A stretch of 64,000 nt of DNA from Pseudomonas hygromyciniae. GTDB lineage: Bacteria > Pseudomonadota > Gammaproteobacteria > Pseudomonadales > Pseudomonadaceae. The notes under the pieces were generated by a model, which saw only the letters and a program-made list of their open reading frames with translations, had not been told where the DNA came from and searched no databases. Below, in pieces: positions 27,277 to 35,322 of the stretch. Positions within the stretch are counted from its first letter, which is position 1; the number at the start of each line of letters is the position of its first letter. The translations under genes were made by a program, and so were the position numbers. Location: assembly GCF_016925675.1 (NCBI RefSeq), contig NZ_CP070506.1, positions 2,664,501 to 2,728,500 of the forward strand, written 5' to 3'.

Positions 27277-28635
27277 ATGGCCTACGATTTTGATCTTTAT
27301 GTGATTGGCGCCGGTTCCGGTGGCGTTCGGGCGGCACGCTTTGCCGCAGGTTTTGGCGCAAAGGTCGCCGTGGCGGAAAGCCGCTACCTGGGCGGTACCT
27401 GTGTCAACGTTGGCTGCGTGCCGAAAAAACTGTTGGTGTACGGTGCGCACTTTGCCGAAGACTTCGAGCAGGCCAGCGGTTTTGGCTGGTCACTGGGCGA
27501 GGCGGACTTTGATTGGGCGACACTGATTGCCAACAAGGACCGCGAGATCAATCGCCTTAACGGTATCTACCGGAACCTGCTGGTCAGCAGTGGTGTGACC
27601 CTGCACGAAGGCCATGCGCGTTTGACGGGGCCCCATGAGGTCGAGATCAATGGCCAGCGCTTCACCGCCAAGAACATCCTGATCGCCACCGGCGGCTGGC
27701 CGCAGATTCCCGAGATTCCAGGGCATGAGCACGCTATTGGCTCCAATGAGGCGTTCTTCCTTAAAGAGCTGCCCAGGCGGGTGCTGGTGGTTGGCGGTGG
27801 TTATATAGCGGTGGAGTTCGCCGGGATTTTCCACGGTTTGGGCGCGCAAACGTCGCTGCTGTATCGCGGTGATCTGTTCCTGCGCGGCTTCGACGGCGCG
27901 GTGCGCAAGCACTTGCAGGAAGAGCTGACCAAGCGCGGCCTGGACCTGCAATTCAACGCCGATATCGCACGTATCGACAAACAGGCGGACGGCAGTCTCA
28001 AGGCCACCTTGAAAGACGGTCGTGTGCTGGAGGCCGATTGTGTGTTCTACGCCACCGGTCGGCGCCCGATGCTGGATAACCTGGGCCTGGAACACACAGG
28101 GGTCAAACTGGACAAGCGTGGTTTTGTCGAAGTCGACGAGCTGTACCAGACTGCCGAGCCTTCGATCCTGGCCATTGGTGACGTAATTGGTCGCGTGCAA
28201 CTGACCCCGGTGGCATTGGCCGAAGGCATGGCCGTGGCGCGTCGTCTGTTCAAGCCTGAGCAGTATCGCCCGGTGGACTACGCGATGATTCCTACCGCCG
28301 TGTTCAGCCTGCCGAATATCGGCACCGTGGGCCTGAGCGAAGAGCAGGCCCGGGCCGATGGGCATAACGTACAGATCTTCGAAAGCCGCTTCCGGCCGAT
28401 GAAGTTGACCCTGACCGAGTGCCAGGAGCGCACGCTGATGAAGCTGGTGGTCGATGCCGACACTGACAAGGTGCTAGGTTGCCACATGGTCGGGCCGGAT
28501 GCGGGCGAGATCATCCAGGGCCTGGCGATCGCCCTCAAGGCGGGGGCGACCAAGCAGCATTTCGATGAAACCATCGGCGTGCATCCTACGGCGGCGGAAG
28601 AATTCGTTACCATGCGCACGCCAGTGGCTGGCTGA
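27277..28635 (+). CDS. gor: glutathione-disulfide reductase
   Basis: The 452-residue flavoprotein reduces glutathione disulfide with NADPH. It starts with the FAD-binding [13 protein letters not shown]. The redox-active disulfide is [13 protein letters not shown] (Cys42/Cys47 region). The NADPH domain carries [15 protein letters not shown], and the C-terminal dimer/active-site end has [11 protein letters not shown] with the catalytic His. Strong RBS (GAGGAGAG). It follows galU with its own terminator between, so it is probably separately transcribed. The stop adjoins the stop of the convergent TnpT-like gene. Confidence 0.98.
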   Translation: MAYDFDLYVIGAGSGGVRAARFAAGFGAKVAVAESRYLGGTCVNVGCVPKKLLVYGAHFAEDFEQASGFGWSLGEADFDWATLIANKDREINRLNGIYRNLLVSSGVTLHEGHARLTGPHEVEINGQRFTAKNILIATGGWPQIPEIPGHEHAIGSNEAFFLKELPRRVLVVGGGYIAVEFAGIFHGLGAQTSLLYRGDLFLRGFDGAVRKHLQEELTKRGLDLQFNADIARIDKQADGSLKATLKDGRVLEADCVFYATGRRPMLDNLGLEHTGVKLDKRGFVEVDELYQTAEPSILAIGDVIGRVQLTPVALAEGMAVARRLFKPEQYRPVDYAMIPTAVFSLPNIGTVGLSEEQARADGHNVQIFESRFRPMKLTLTECQERTLMKLVVDADTDKVLGCHMVGPDAGEIIQGLAIALKAGATKQHFDETIGVHPTAAEEFVTMRTPVAG

Positions 28636-29643
28636 TCAGCCCTCGGTTGCTGCCTCTGGCGCCGTTGCAACGACGGTGGCCAGGCGCAGCGCCTCAATGG
28701 TGGCCTGGGCCTTGATCAGGTCCAGTTCCAGGGTTTTGTGGGTGTGCTGTTGCTCGGCCAGTGCCTCCTGGCGTGACTGGCTGTCCAGCACGGCTACCCG
28801 CAGACGCTCCTGGAGCAGGGTGCGTTCGCTATCAATCAGGCTCACCTGTTCGCTTAACTTCAACTGCTGGGCCTGATCCTTGCGGCTTTGTTCCTGCAGG
28901 GCGCTCAATTCCTTGGCCGTGACCCGATGCTCAATCAATAACCGTTCATTGTCACGATGCAGTTGGGTGATTTCATCCTGGCGCACCATGGCGCTCTGCT
29001 GTGCCTGGCGCAACTCAGCCTGGAGCTGCTGCAACTGGCTTTCATGGCGGCGTTGTTCCTGCTCGCGCTGGTCCTTGATCGCGTTGCGGTAGTGCTCAAG
29101 GGCATCGCGGGCGTGCAGGTGTTTTTCTTCCAGTGAACGAATCTGTTCGTCCTTGTCCGAAATCCGTAGCTCGTAGTCGCTGCACGCTTGGCTAAGCCCG
29201 GCGTTACGGGTTTGCTCGGTCTGCAGGCTGGTGCTGGCAGTTTGCAGGGCGGCGCTTTCTTCGGCGAGGGCGGCTGCCTGGATATCGAGTTGCTGCTGGA
29301 GTTGGCTGCGCGCTGCTTCCAGCGTTTCTACCTGGGCGAGCAGGGCGCTTTTGTGCTGTTCGAACTGTGCCAGGGCCAGGTCGATGGGCTCCTGGGCTTT
29401 CTCTTTCAGGCGCTGGGCCAGGCGTGCGACCAGTTCGCCAAGCTCATCGTCGATGGGCGCTTCGGTGATGGTGAGCCGGGTTTCGCTCTCGTCCAGCTCC
29501 TTTAAATAGCGATGGATGGTGGTTTTCGAGCCGGTATTGCCCATCTCGATGCGTACGGCGTCGATGCTGGGGTTTTCGCCGCGGGCGAGGATTGCCAGGC
29601 GTGCCGTTTGAACTACTGCTTTGTTGATGCCGCCGCGAGCCAT
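28636..29643 (-). CDS. KfrA-type DNA-binding coiled-coil protein (TnpT-like)
   Basis: The first 60 residues of this 335-residue protein are a KfrA_N-like DNA-binding domain (INKAVVQTARLAILARGENPSIDAVRIEMG, then TTIHRYLKELDE). Residues 75-320 are one long coiled coil rich in Gln, Glu and Leu (ALLAQVETLEAARSQLQQQ and following). The gene is divergent from a tyrosine recombinase across a 198-base AT-rich region. This is the layout of tnpT/tnpS, the cointegrate-resolution genes of Tn4651-type transposons. TnpT-like proteins bind the site and assist TnpS. GGAG stands five bases before ATG 29643. No transposase or transposon end is nearby, so this is a chromosomal relative. Confidence 0.82.
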   Translation of the reverse strand: MARGGINKAVVQTARLAILARGENPSIDAVRIEMGNTGSKTTIHRYLKELDESETRLTITEAPIDDELGELVARLAQRLKEKAQEPIDLALAQFEQHKSALLAQVETLEAARSQLQQQLDIQAAALAEESAALQTASTSLQTEQTRNAGLSQACSDYELRISDKDEQIRSLEEKHLHARDALEHYRNAIKDQREQEQRRHESQLQQLQAELRQAQQSAMVRQDEITQLHRDNERLLIEHRVTAKELSALQEQSRKDQAQQLKLSEQVSLIDSERTLLQERLRVAVLDSQSRQEALAEQQHTHKTLELDLIKAQATIEALRLATVVATAPEAATEG

Positions 29644-29730
29644 GGGGTCTCCGTCGATTTAATACTGTGGTATGTATTATGTATTTACGTACTGTATCAC
29701 GAATAAAAAATACGTTTAAATTCATGATTT

Positions 29731-29765
29731 AACACCTGGGATATTGGCGTATTATCCCGTGTGAT
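29731..29765. promoter_or_regulatory. candidate recombinase core site between tnpT- and tnpS-like genes
   Basis: AACACCTGGGATA (29731-29743) and TATCCCGTGTGAT (29753-29765) are inverted with 10 of 13 matches. The inner part reads GGGATATT-ggcgt-ATTATCCC. Two 11-13-base arms around a short spacer is the form of tyrosine-recombinase crossover sites. The adjoining 29650-29700 segment (GTATGTATTATGTATTTACG and onward) repeats GTAT motifs, possible sites for the KfrA-like protein. Confidence 0.5.
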
Positions 29766-29810
29766 TGGCTGCCGGACCCCGTCCGAGGCCAATACCCGTA
29801 CACCAACCTT

Positions 29811-29840
29811 CTGTAGGAGCCGGCTTGCCGGCGATCGCGG
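29811..29840. repeat. single REP abutting the recombinase start codon
   Basis: CTGTAGGAGCCGGCTTGCCGGCGATCGCGGC is a half REP with a CCGGC-TT-GCCGG core. It ends directly against ATG 29842 and occupies the expected ribosome-binding region. Confidence 0.75.
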
Positions 29841-29841
29841 C

Positions 29842-30774
29842 ATGAGTGAACTAGATCGTTACCTGAACGCCGCAACCCGCGATAACACCCGTCGTAGCTA
29901 TCGGGCTGCCATCGAGCACTTTGAAGTGAGTTGGGGTGGCTTCCTGCCTGCCACCAGCGACAGCGTGGCGCGTTACCTGGTGGCCTATGCCGGGGTGCTC
30001 GCGGTCAATACGTTGAAGCTGCGGCTGTCGGCGCTGGCGCAATGGCACACCAGCCAGGGCTTTCCAGACCCCACCAAGGCGCCGGTGGTGCGCAAAGTGC
30101 TCAAGGGCATCCGCGCTTTGCATCCTGCCCAGGAAAAACAGGCCGAACCCTTGCAGCTCCAGCATCTGGAGCAGGTGGTCTGCTGCCTTGAACGTGAAGC
30201 TGAGCAGGCGCGGGCAGAGGGCGATCGACCGCGCTGGCTGCGCGCCAAACGCGATGCAGCTTTGATCTTGCTGGGATTCTGGCGCGGCTTTCGCAGTGAT
30301 GAGTTGTGTCGGCTGCAGATCGAGCACGTGCAGGCGGTGTCGGGCGCGGGCATCACCTTGTACTTGCCACGCAGCAAGAGTGATCGGGAAAACCTCGGTA
30401 AGACCTATCAAGCCCCGGCGCTGCTGCGACTGTGCCCGGTGCAGGCCTATAGCGAATGGCTGAGCGCCTCGGCCCTGGTGCGCGGCCCAGTGTTTCGCGG
30501 GATCGATCGCTGGGGCAACCTGGGCGAGGAGGGGTTGCATGCCAATAGCGTGATCCCATTGCTGCGCCAGGCCCTTGAGCGAGCAGGCATTGCCGCCGAG
30601 CAGTACACCAGCCACTCCCTGCGCCGTGGCTTTGCCACCTGGGCCCATCGCAGCGGCTGGGATTTGAAGTCGTTGATGGCGTATGTCGGCTGGAAGGACA
30701 TGAAGTCAGCCATGCGCTATGTTGAAGCGACGCCCTTTCTTGGCATGACGTTGGCCCGCGATCCGCTGCTTTAA
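29842..30774 (+). CDS. tyrosine recombinase (TnpS-like)
   Basis: ATG 29842 gives 310 residues. The N-terminal SAM-like core-binding domain (LDRYLNAATRDNTRRSYRAAIEHFE) is followed by the catalytic domain, with Arg in WRGFRSDELCRL, HSLRRGF (His-x-x-Arg) and the nucleophile Tyr in SAMRYVEATPF. Trp replaces the third His in YVGWKDMKSA. All catalytic residues are present, so it should be active. An in-frame GTG at 29761 would add 27 residues but has no RBS and would encode REP sequence; the true start is uncertain. Paired with the divergent TnpT-like gene it resembles the resolution module of Tn4651. The usual alternative is a phage-type integrase, but no phage genes are nearby. Confidence 0.88.
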   Translation: MSELDRYLNAATRDNTRRSYRAAIEHFEVSWGGFLPATSDSVARYLVAYAGVLAVNTLKLRLSALAQWHTSQGFPDPTKAPVVRKVLKGIRALHPAQEKQAEPLQLQHLEQVVCCLEREAEQARAEGDRPRWLRAKRDAALILLGFWRGFRSDELCRLQIEHVQAVSGAGITLYLPRSKSDRENLGKTYQAPALLRLCPVQAYSEWLSASALVRGPVFRGIDRWGNLGEEGLHANSVIPLLRQALERAGIAAEQYTSHSLRRGFATWAHRSGWDLKSLMAYVGWKDMKSAMRYVEATPFLGMTLARDPLL

Positions 30775-30801
30775 GATTTCTTCTATTAATACAGTTGGTT
30801 G

Positions 30802-30838
30802 ATAGCCAAAACCAATCGGCAGCATCAGGTTTGCCAAT
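30802..30838 (+). promoter_or_regulatory. OxyR-type operator upstream of ahpC
   Basis: ATAG-N7-CAAT-N7-ATCA-N7-CAAT follows the OxyR layout ATAG-N7-CTAT-N7-ATAG-N7-CTAT with exact 7-base spacing and 12 of 16 matches. It ends just before a weak -35 position, and TAGGAT (30862-30867) is a fitting -10, the arrangement of an OxyR-activated promoter. Confidence 0.7.
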
Positions 30839-30906
30839 GAGCCATCGGCAATGAGACTGGGTAGGATTCACCCATCAACTTACTAACCCCTGACGGAGAG
30901 TCAACG

Positions 30907-31470
30907 ATGCCTATCATCAACAGCCAAGTAAAACCGTTCAAAGCGACCGCTTACAAAAACGGCAACTTCGTAGACGTGTCGGACGCTGACCTGAAAGGCA
31001 AGTGGTCTGTCGTGTTCTTCTACCCAGCCGACTTCACTTTCGTCTGCCCAACCGAACTGGAAGACCTGGCTGACAACTACGCCGAATTCCAGAAACTGGG
31101 CGTCGAGATCTACAGCGTTTCCACCGACACCCACTTTGCCCACGCTGCCTGGCATAACACCTCGCCAGCCATCGGCAAGATCCAGTACACCATGATCGGC
31201 GATCCGACCCTGACCATCTCCCGCAACTTCGACGTGCTGATCGAAGAAGCAGGCCTGGCAGACCGCGGCACTTTCGTGATCAACCCGGAAGGCCAGATCA
31301 AGATCGTTGAACTGAACGACGGCGGTGTTGGCCGTGACGCTTCCGAGCTGCTGCGCAAAATCAAGGCTGCCCAGTACGTCGCTGCCCACCCAGGTGAAGT
31401 GTGCCCAGCCAAGTGGAAAGAAGGCGAGGCCACCCTGGCTCCGTCCCTGGACCTGGTCGGCAAGATCTAA
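30907..31470 (+). CDS. ahpC: alkyl hydroperoxide reductase subunit C (2-Cys peroxiredoxin)
   Basis: The 187-residue cytoplasmic peroxiredoxin reduces H2O2 and organic peroxides. The peroxidatic Cys47 lies in FTFVCPTE and the resolving Cys near residue 166 in GEVCPAKW, the pattern of typical 2-Cys AhpC. Length and start ([16 protein letters not shown]) are standard. A GGAG RBS lies upstream. AhpF, its reductase, follows after a strong terminator, so ahpC can be made in excess over ahpF. An OxyR box upstream indicates peroxide induction. Confidence 0.98.
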   Translation: MPIINSQVKPFKATAYKNGNFVDVSDADLKGKWSVVFFYPADFTFVCPTELEDLADNYAEFQKLGVEIYSVSTDTHFAHAAWHNTSPAIGKIQYTMIGDPTLTISRNFDVLIEEAGLADRGTFVINPEGQIKIVELNDGGVGRDASELLRKIKAAQYVAAHPGEVCPAKWKEGEATLAPSLDLVGKI

Positions 31471-31526
31471 GTCTGTGATGTATCAAGGGCGGATTACCGC
31501 ACCTAAGTAAGCTGCATCCGCCCTCA

Positions 31527-31562
31527 AAACGCCCGGGCGAGATTCGCTCGGGCGTTTTTTTG
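31527..31562 (+). terminator. intrinsic terminator between ahpC and ahpF
   Basis: AACGCCCGGGCGA-GATTCGC-TCGGGCGTTTTTTT with a T7 run, 57 bases after the ahpC stop. It probably lowers ahpF expression relative to ahpC. Confidence 0.93.
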
Positions 31563-31597
31563 TCCGCAATAAACCGAATTAATAGGAAATCGCCCGT

Positions 31598-33151
31598 ATG
31601 TTGGACGCCAATCTTAAAGCTCAGTTGAAGTCATACCTGGAACGGGTCACCCAGCCGATCGAGATCGTCGCCTCCCTCGACGACGGTGCGAAATCCCAGG
31701 AAATGCTTGCCCTTTTGCAGGACGTAACCAGCCTCACTACGCTGATTACCCTGAACACCGATGGTAATGACGGGCGCAAGCCATCGTTCTCCATCAACCG
31801 CCCGGGTGCCGATATCAGCCTGCGTTTTGCCGGCATCCCCATGGGCCATGAATTCACTTCGTTGGTGCTGGCCCTGCTGCAAGTCGGTGGCCATCCTTCG
31901 AAGGCCAGTGTCGAAGTGATTGAACAGATTCGTAGCCTTAAAGGTGAGTTCAACTTCGAGACTTACTTCTCGCTGTCCTGCCAGAACTGCCCGGACGTGG
32001 TCCAGGCGCTGAACCTGATGGCCGTACTCAACCCGAACATCCGCCACGTCGCTATCGACGGTGCGCTGTTCCAGGCTGAAGTCGACGAACGCCAGGTCAT
32101 GGCAGTACCCAGCGTCTACCTCAACGGCGTGAACTTCGGCCAAGGCCGCATGGGCCTGGAAGAAATCCTCGCCAAGCTCGACACCAGCGGTATCGAAAAA
32201 GCAGCCGAGAAAATCAGCGCCAAAGACGCTTTTGATGTGCTGGTCGTCGGTGGTGGTCCAGCCGGTTCTGCCGCTGCCATCTACGCCGCGCGTAAAGGCA
32301 TCCGTACCGGTGTGGCCGCCGAGCGTTTTGGTGGGCAAGTGCTGGACACGATGTCCATCGAGAACTTTATCTCGGTACAGGAAACCGAAGGTCCGAAACT
32401 GGCCAGCGCCCTGGAAGCCCACGTGCGTCAGTACGACGTGGACATCATGAACCTGCAGCGCGCCAGCAGCTTGATCCCGGCGAAAAATCCCGGCGACTTG
32501 CACGAAGTTCGTTTTGAAAGCGGCGCGACCCTCAAGTCCAAGACCGTGATCCTGGCGACCGGTGCGCGCTGGCGCGAAATGGGTGTGCCGGGCGAGCAGG
32601 AATACAAGGCCAAGGGCGTGTGCTTCTGCCCGCACTGCGATGGTCCGCTGTTCAAGGGCAAGCGTGTGGCGGTGATCGGCGGCGGTAACTCCGGTGTGGA
32701 AGCGGCCATCGATTTGGCCGGTATTGTCAGCCACGTGACCTTGCTCGAGTTCGACAGCAAGTTGCGCGCCGACGCGGTGTTGCAGCGCAAGCTCTACAGC
32801 CTGGCGAACGTTGACGTGATCACCAGTGCATTGACCAGTGAGGTCAAGGGTGACGGCCAGAAAGTCACCGGCCTGGCCTACAAGGACCGCGATACCGGCG
32901 AGTTCAAGACCATCGACCTGGAAGGCATCTTTGTGCAGATCGGTTTGCTGCCCAACACCGATTGGCTCAAGGGCACCGTGGAGCTGTCGCCCCGTGGTGA
33001 GATCATTGTCGATGCCCGTGGCGAGACTTCACTGCCAGGCGTATTTGCCGCCGGTGACGTAACGACTGTGCCGTACAAGCAGATCGTGATTGCCGTGGGT
33101 GAGGGCGCCAAGGCTTCCCTGAGTGCTTTTGATCACCTGATCCGAGCGTAA
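31598..33151 (+). CDS. ahpF: alkyl hydroperoxide reductase subunit F
   Basis: The 517-residue flavoprotein passes electrons from NADH to AhpC. The N-terminal double-thioredoxin domain (about 1-195) has the redox pair CQNC in [12 protein letters not shown]. The thioredoxin-reductase-like part starts with FAD motif [19 protein letters not shown] and has the second redox pair in [11 protein letters not shown] and the NAD(H) motif [17 protein letters not shown]. All elements are intact. The ATG is preceded by AGGAAAT. A terminator follows directly. Confidence 0.98.
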   Translation: MLDANLKAQLKSYLERVTQPIEIVASLDDGAKSQEMLALLQDVTSLTTLITLNTDGNDGRKPSFSINRPGADISLRFAGIPMGHEFTSLVLALLQVGGHPSKASVEVIEQIRSLKGEFNFETYFSLSCQNCPDVVQALNLMAVLNPNIRHVAIDGALFQAEVDERQVMAVPSVYLNGVNFGQGRMGLEEILAKLDTSGIEKAAEKISAKDAFDVLVVGGGPAGSAAAIYAARKGIRTGVAAERFGGQVLDTMSIENFISVQETEGPKLASALEAHVRQYDVDIMNLQRASSLIPAKNPGDLHEVRFESGATLKSKTVILATGARWREMGVPGEQEYKAKGVCFCPHCDGPLFKGKRVAVIGGGNSGVEAAIDLAGIVSHVTLLEFDSKLRADAVLQRKLYSLANVDVITSALTSEVKGDGQKVTGLAYKDRDTGEFKTIDLEGIFVQIGLLPNTDWLKGTVELSPRGEIIVDARGETSLPGVFAAGDVTTVPYKQIVIAVGEGAKASLSAFDHLIRA

Positions 33152-33162
33152 GGCCTGAAACC

Positions 33163-33193
33163 AAAAAACCCATGATTACTCATGGGTTTTTTT
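33163..33193 (+). terminator. intrinsic terminator of ahpF
   Basis: AAAAAACCCATGA-TTAC-TCATGGGTTTTTTT forms a near-symmetrical stem with T7. It is usable from both strands and is placed 11 bases after the ahpF stop. Confidence 0.92.
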
Positions 33194-33207
33194 GTGACTG
33201 TTGCTTT

Positions 33208-33258
33208 TGTGGGAGCTGGCTTGCCTGCGATGCAGGCGCCGGTACTCCGGCTCCTACA
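33208..33258. repeat. degenerate REP pair
   Basis: TGTGGGAGCTGGCTTGCCTG opens the element and CCGGCTCCTACA closes it. The ends are similar to, but diverged from, the other REPINs. It lies between ahpF and the convergent gloA. Confidence 0.65.
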
Positions 33259-33274
33259 GAGGCGTGCGCCCGTT

Positions 33275-33796
33275 TTACAGCGGCGCTGGCTGGATGATCT
33301 CGACCCAGTAGGCGTCCGGGTCCTTGATAAATGCCAGGCTTTTCATGCGGCCATCGCTCAGGCGCTTCTGGAAGTCGCAACCCAGTGCTTCGAAACGCTC
33401 GCAGGCCGCGACGATATCCGGCACCGAAATGCAGATATGGCCAAAGCCACGTGGGTCGGTGTTGCCATTGTGGTAGGCGAAGTCGGCGTCGTTTTCGGTG
33501 CCGTGGTTGTGGGTCAGTTCCAGGATGCCCGGAATAGACTTCATCCACTGGGTGCGCGCGGCGGCATCGGCGGGGATTTGCGCCTTGTCGACCAGAGCGA
33601 GGAAGTACAGGCTGAATTCGGCTTCCGGGAAGTCGCGTTTCTCAACCAGGGAAAAACCCAGGACGCGGGTGTAGAAGTCCAGTGACTTGGTGATGTCCTT
33701 GACCCGCAGCATGGTGTGGTTGAACACGAAGTTCGAAGTGGCGGTGTCGGGTTGGGCGGTGACGCCCGGGAAGGTGTTCAATTCGTGCAGGCTCAT
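33275..33796 (-). CDS. gloA: lactoylglutathione lyase (glyoxalase I)
   Basis: The 173-residue metalloenzyme converts the methylglyoxal-glutathione hemithioacetal to S-lactoylglutathione. It belongs to the vicinal oxygen chelate fold: FVFNHTMLRVKDITKSLDFYTRVLGF at the start, ELTHNHGTE (metal/active-site region), GHICISVPDIVAACERFEALG, and the catalytic Glu in DAYWVEIIQP. The size and inserted loop (residues 65-90) are of the long eukaryote-like GloA. ATG 33796 follows GGAGG; the longer upstream frame is not coding. Monocistronic. Confidence 0.95.
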   Translation of the reverse strand: MSLHELNTFPGVTAQPDTATSNFVFNHTMLRVKDITKSLDFYTRVLGFSLVEKRDFPEAEFSLYFLALVDKAQIPADAAARTQWMKSIPGILELTHNHGTENDADFAYHNGNTDPRGFGHICISVPDIVAACERFEALGCDFQKRLSDGRMKSLAFIKDPDAYWVEIIQPAPL

Positions 33797-33988
33797 GGGC
33801 CCTCCAGAAAATATGGGGCAGGCGCAGCTCGTGGATTGAGCGGCCCTTTGGCTTGCGGCAGATCTGTGCAGCGAAACCATGATACGCAAGCTACGCCGGC
33901 CGCGCCAAATGAAAAACTCACGCGGGCCTTGCGAGCATCCCATGGTCAGGCTCAAACTTTGCGGCTTGAACTTCGAGCGTTTTTTGCA

Positions 33989-34525
33989 ATGAGCCGATTG
34001 AGCAAACCATTGTTGACCACCTTTTGCCTGATCTTCGGTTGTACCCCTGTATTGGCGGTCGAGCCCGAAATTCATTGGCCCAGCGGCTGGCAGGTGGAGG
34101 AGGTTGTCGCGGATGCCGATGCTCCGGCTACACCGTCACCGGTTTCCCGCCAGCGCGCAATAAAGAACGATGAAAATGGCCAGACGCTGATGGTCATGGA
34201 GCTGACGGGCACGCCGATCGAGCCAGGGCATGTGGTCAATCTGCAAGGTGTATTGCTGGAGATGCGCAAGTCAATCCAGAAGGACTTTGCCCGCAGTGGT
34301 TATCAAAGTGTCTGCAACAAGATGCACGCGACCACCTTAAGTCATCTTGAAGCGCTGGAAACTACCTGCGTGATTACCGAGAATGGTCGGCATGTGCTCT
34401 CGCAAACACTGGTGGGCGCTGTTGATACCAATAAGGCCTATGTTTTTTCATACGCTGGACAAGCCCAGGCTTATGAGTCGAGCAGGGACGAAGTCAGCTC
34501 GGTGCGTGCAAGCCTGAAACTTTGA
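33989..34525 (+). CDS. secreted protein, possible DUF4946 family
   Basis: The 178-residue product has a signal peptide (MSRLSKPLLTTFCLIFGCTPVLA). The mature part opens VEPEIHWPSGWQVEE and has two Cys (SVCNKM, ETTCVIT) likely bridged in the periplasm, plus a C-terminal VSSVRASLKL end. It resembles the pseudomonad DUF4946 group of periplasmic proteins without known activity; this is from memory and moderate confidence. The start ATG 33989 has no clear RBS, and the frame is open upstream into gloA, but only this start gives a signal peptide. Confidence 0.65.
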   Translation: MSRLSKPLLTTFCLIFGCTPVLAVEPEIHWPSGWQVEEVVADADAPATPSPVSRQRAIKNDENGQTLMVMELTGTPIEPGHVVNLQGVLLEMRKSIQKDFARSGYQSVCNKMHATTLSHLEALETTCVITENGRHVLSQTLVGAVDTNKAYVFSYAGQAQAYESSRDEVSSVRASLKL

Positions 34526-34682
34526 TCGGTGATGGCTAGATGCCTGGCATGGCCTGGCGCGAAAAAAAAACACATAACTACAGGGCCGCAGCGTAGAGCC
34601 ACTGGCGGGTAAATGTGTACGAAGTGGAATGTATTTAGAAGTTCACTTGTGAAAGCTGCAGGTCGTGAACATCGCAGCGCAC

Positions 34683-34712
34683 AAAAAAAGCCCCGCAGCT
34701 GCGGGGCTTTTA
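34683..34712. terminator. bidirectional terminator
   Basis: AAAAGCCCCGCAG-CTGCGGGGCTTTT is a perfect palindrome. An A7 run on its left gives T7 for the minus-strand MvaU-like gene, which ends 15 bases away, and a T4 on its right serves the plus strand. Confidence 0.92.
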
Positions 34713-34726
34713 TTAGTGCGCCGGTA

Positions 34727-35093
34727 TTAGCCGCGCAACCAGGTGTCTACAGTGGCGGCGCCGTACTGTTCTTTCCAGGCCTTCAAGCCGCGGTGGTTAC
34801 CGCCCTTGGTTTCAATCAGTTCACCAGTGTGCGGGTTGTGATACACCTTGACCACACGTGCGCGACGGGTTTTAGGGGCAGCTGCCACTTGAATCCCCGA
34901 TTTGCCCGGGTTTGGATCAAGGATGGAAATGATGTCGCGCAGGCTCTTGCCGTAGGTTTTCATCAGCCCTTGAAGCTTTTCTTCAAATTCGATTTCTTTC
35001 TTCAAGCCAGCGTCGTTCTTCAGGGATTCCAGCTGGGCGAGCTGCTCTTGAAGGGCTTTTTTCTGCTGCGCGAAATTCGGCGAGTCTGGACAA
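34727..35093 (-). pseudogene. mvaU: MvaT/MvaU-family H-NS-like xenogeneic silencer, frameshifted near the start
   Basis: From about residue 30 to the end the protein is intact: LKKEIEFEEKLQGLMKTYGKSL (dimerisation coil), then the DNA-binding domain with VVKVYHNPHTGELIETKGGNHRGLKAWKEQYG. The first 11 codons from TTG 35093 (LSRLAEFRAAEK) also match MvaU. Six A (35057-35062 on the plus strand as T6) instead of five shift the frame between them. Restoring it gives KALQEQLAQLESLKNDAG and a 121-residue protein. These proteins coat AT-rich foreign DNA and silence it; in P. aeruginosa loss of both paralogues is badly tolerated. A miscalled base is the simplest reading. The start is unusual: TTG, with GGAG eight bases upstream. 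A terminator follows. Confidence 0.85.
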
Positions 35094-35322
35094 AATCTTT
35101 ACTCCAATAGTGTATTTGGCTGATACCAACTGTAAACAAAGCTATAAGCCAAGAGCCTCAGCATGACTCGGTAAATGTGGCTCTCCTGCCAATTCAGCGC
35201 AGGCAGGAAAAATTGTAGTAGTTAATGAGCCACGAGTAAATCATGTCTTTTGTATAAATAACAATATTTCACAATGATGCTAGATCGATATTCAAGCGCT
35301 ATGCAACGACTTAATGAATGCG

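Noticed and set aside
29842..30774. Prophage or integrative element marked by the tyrosine recombinase
   Set aside because: No phage genes, tRNA target or attachment-site duplication nearby; the neighbours galU, gor and ahpC are core genes and the divergent KfrA-like partner fits TnpS/TnpT better.
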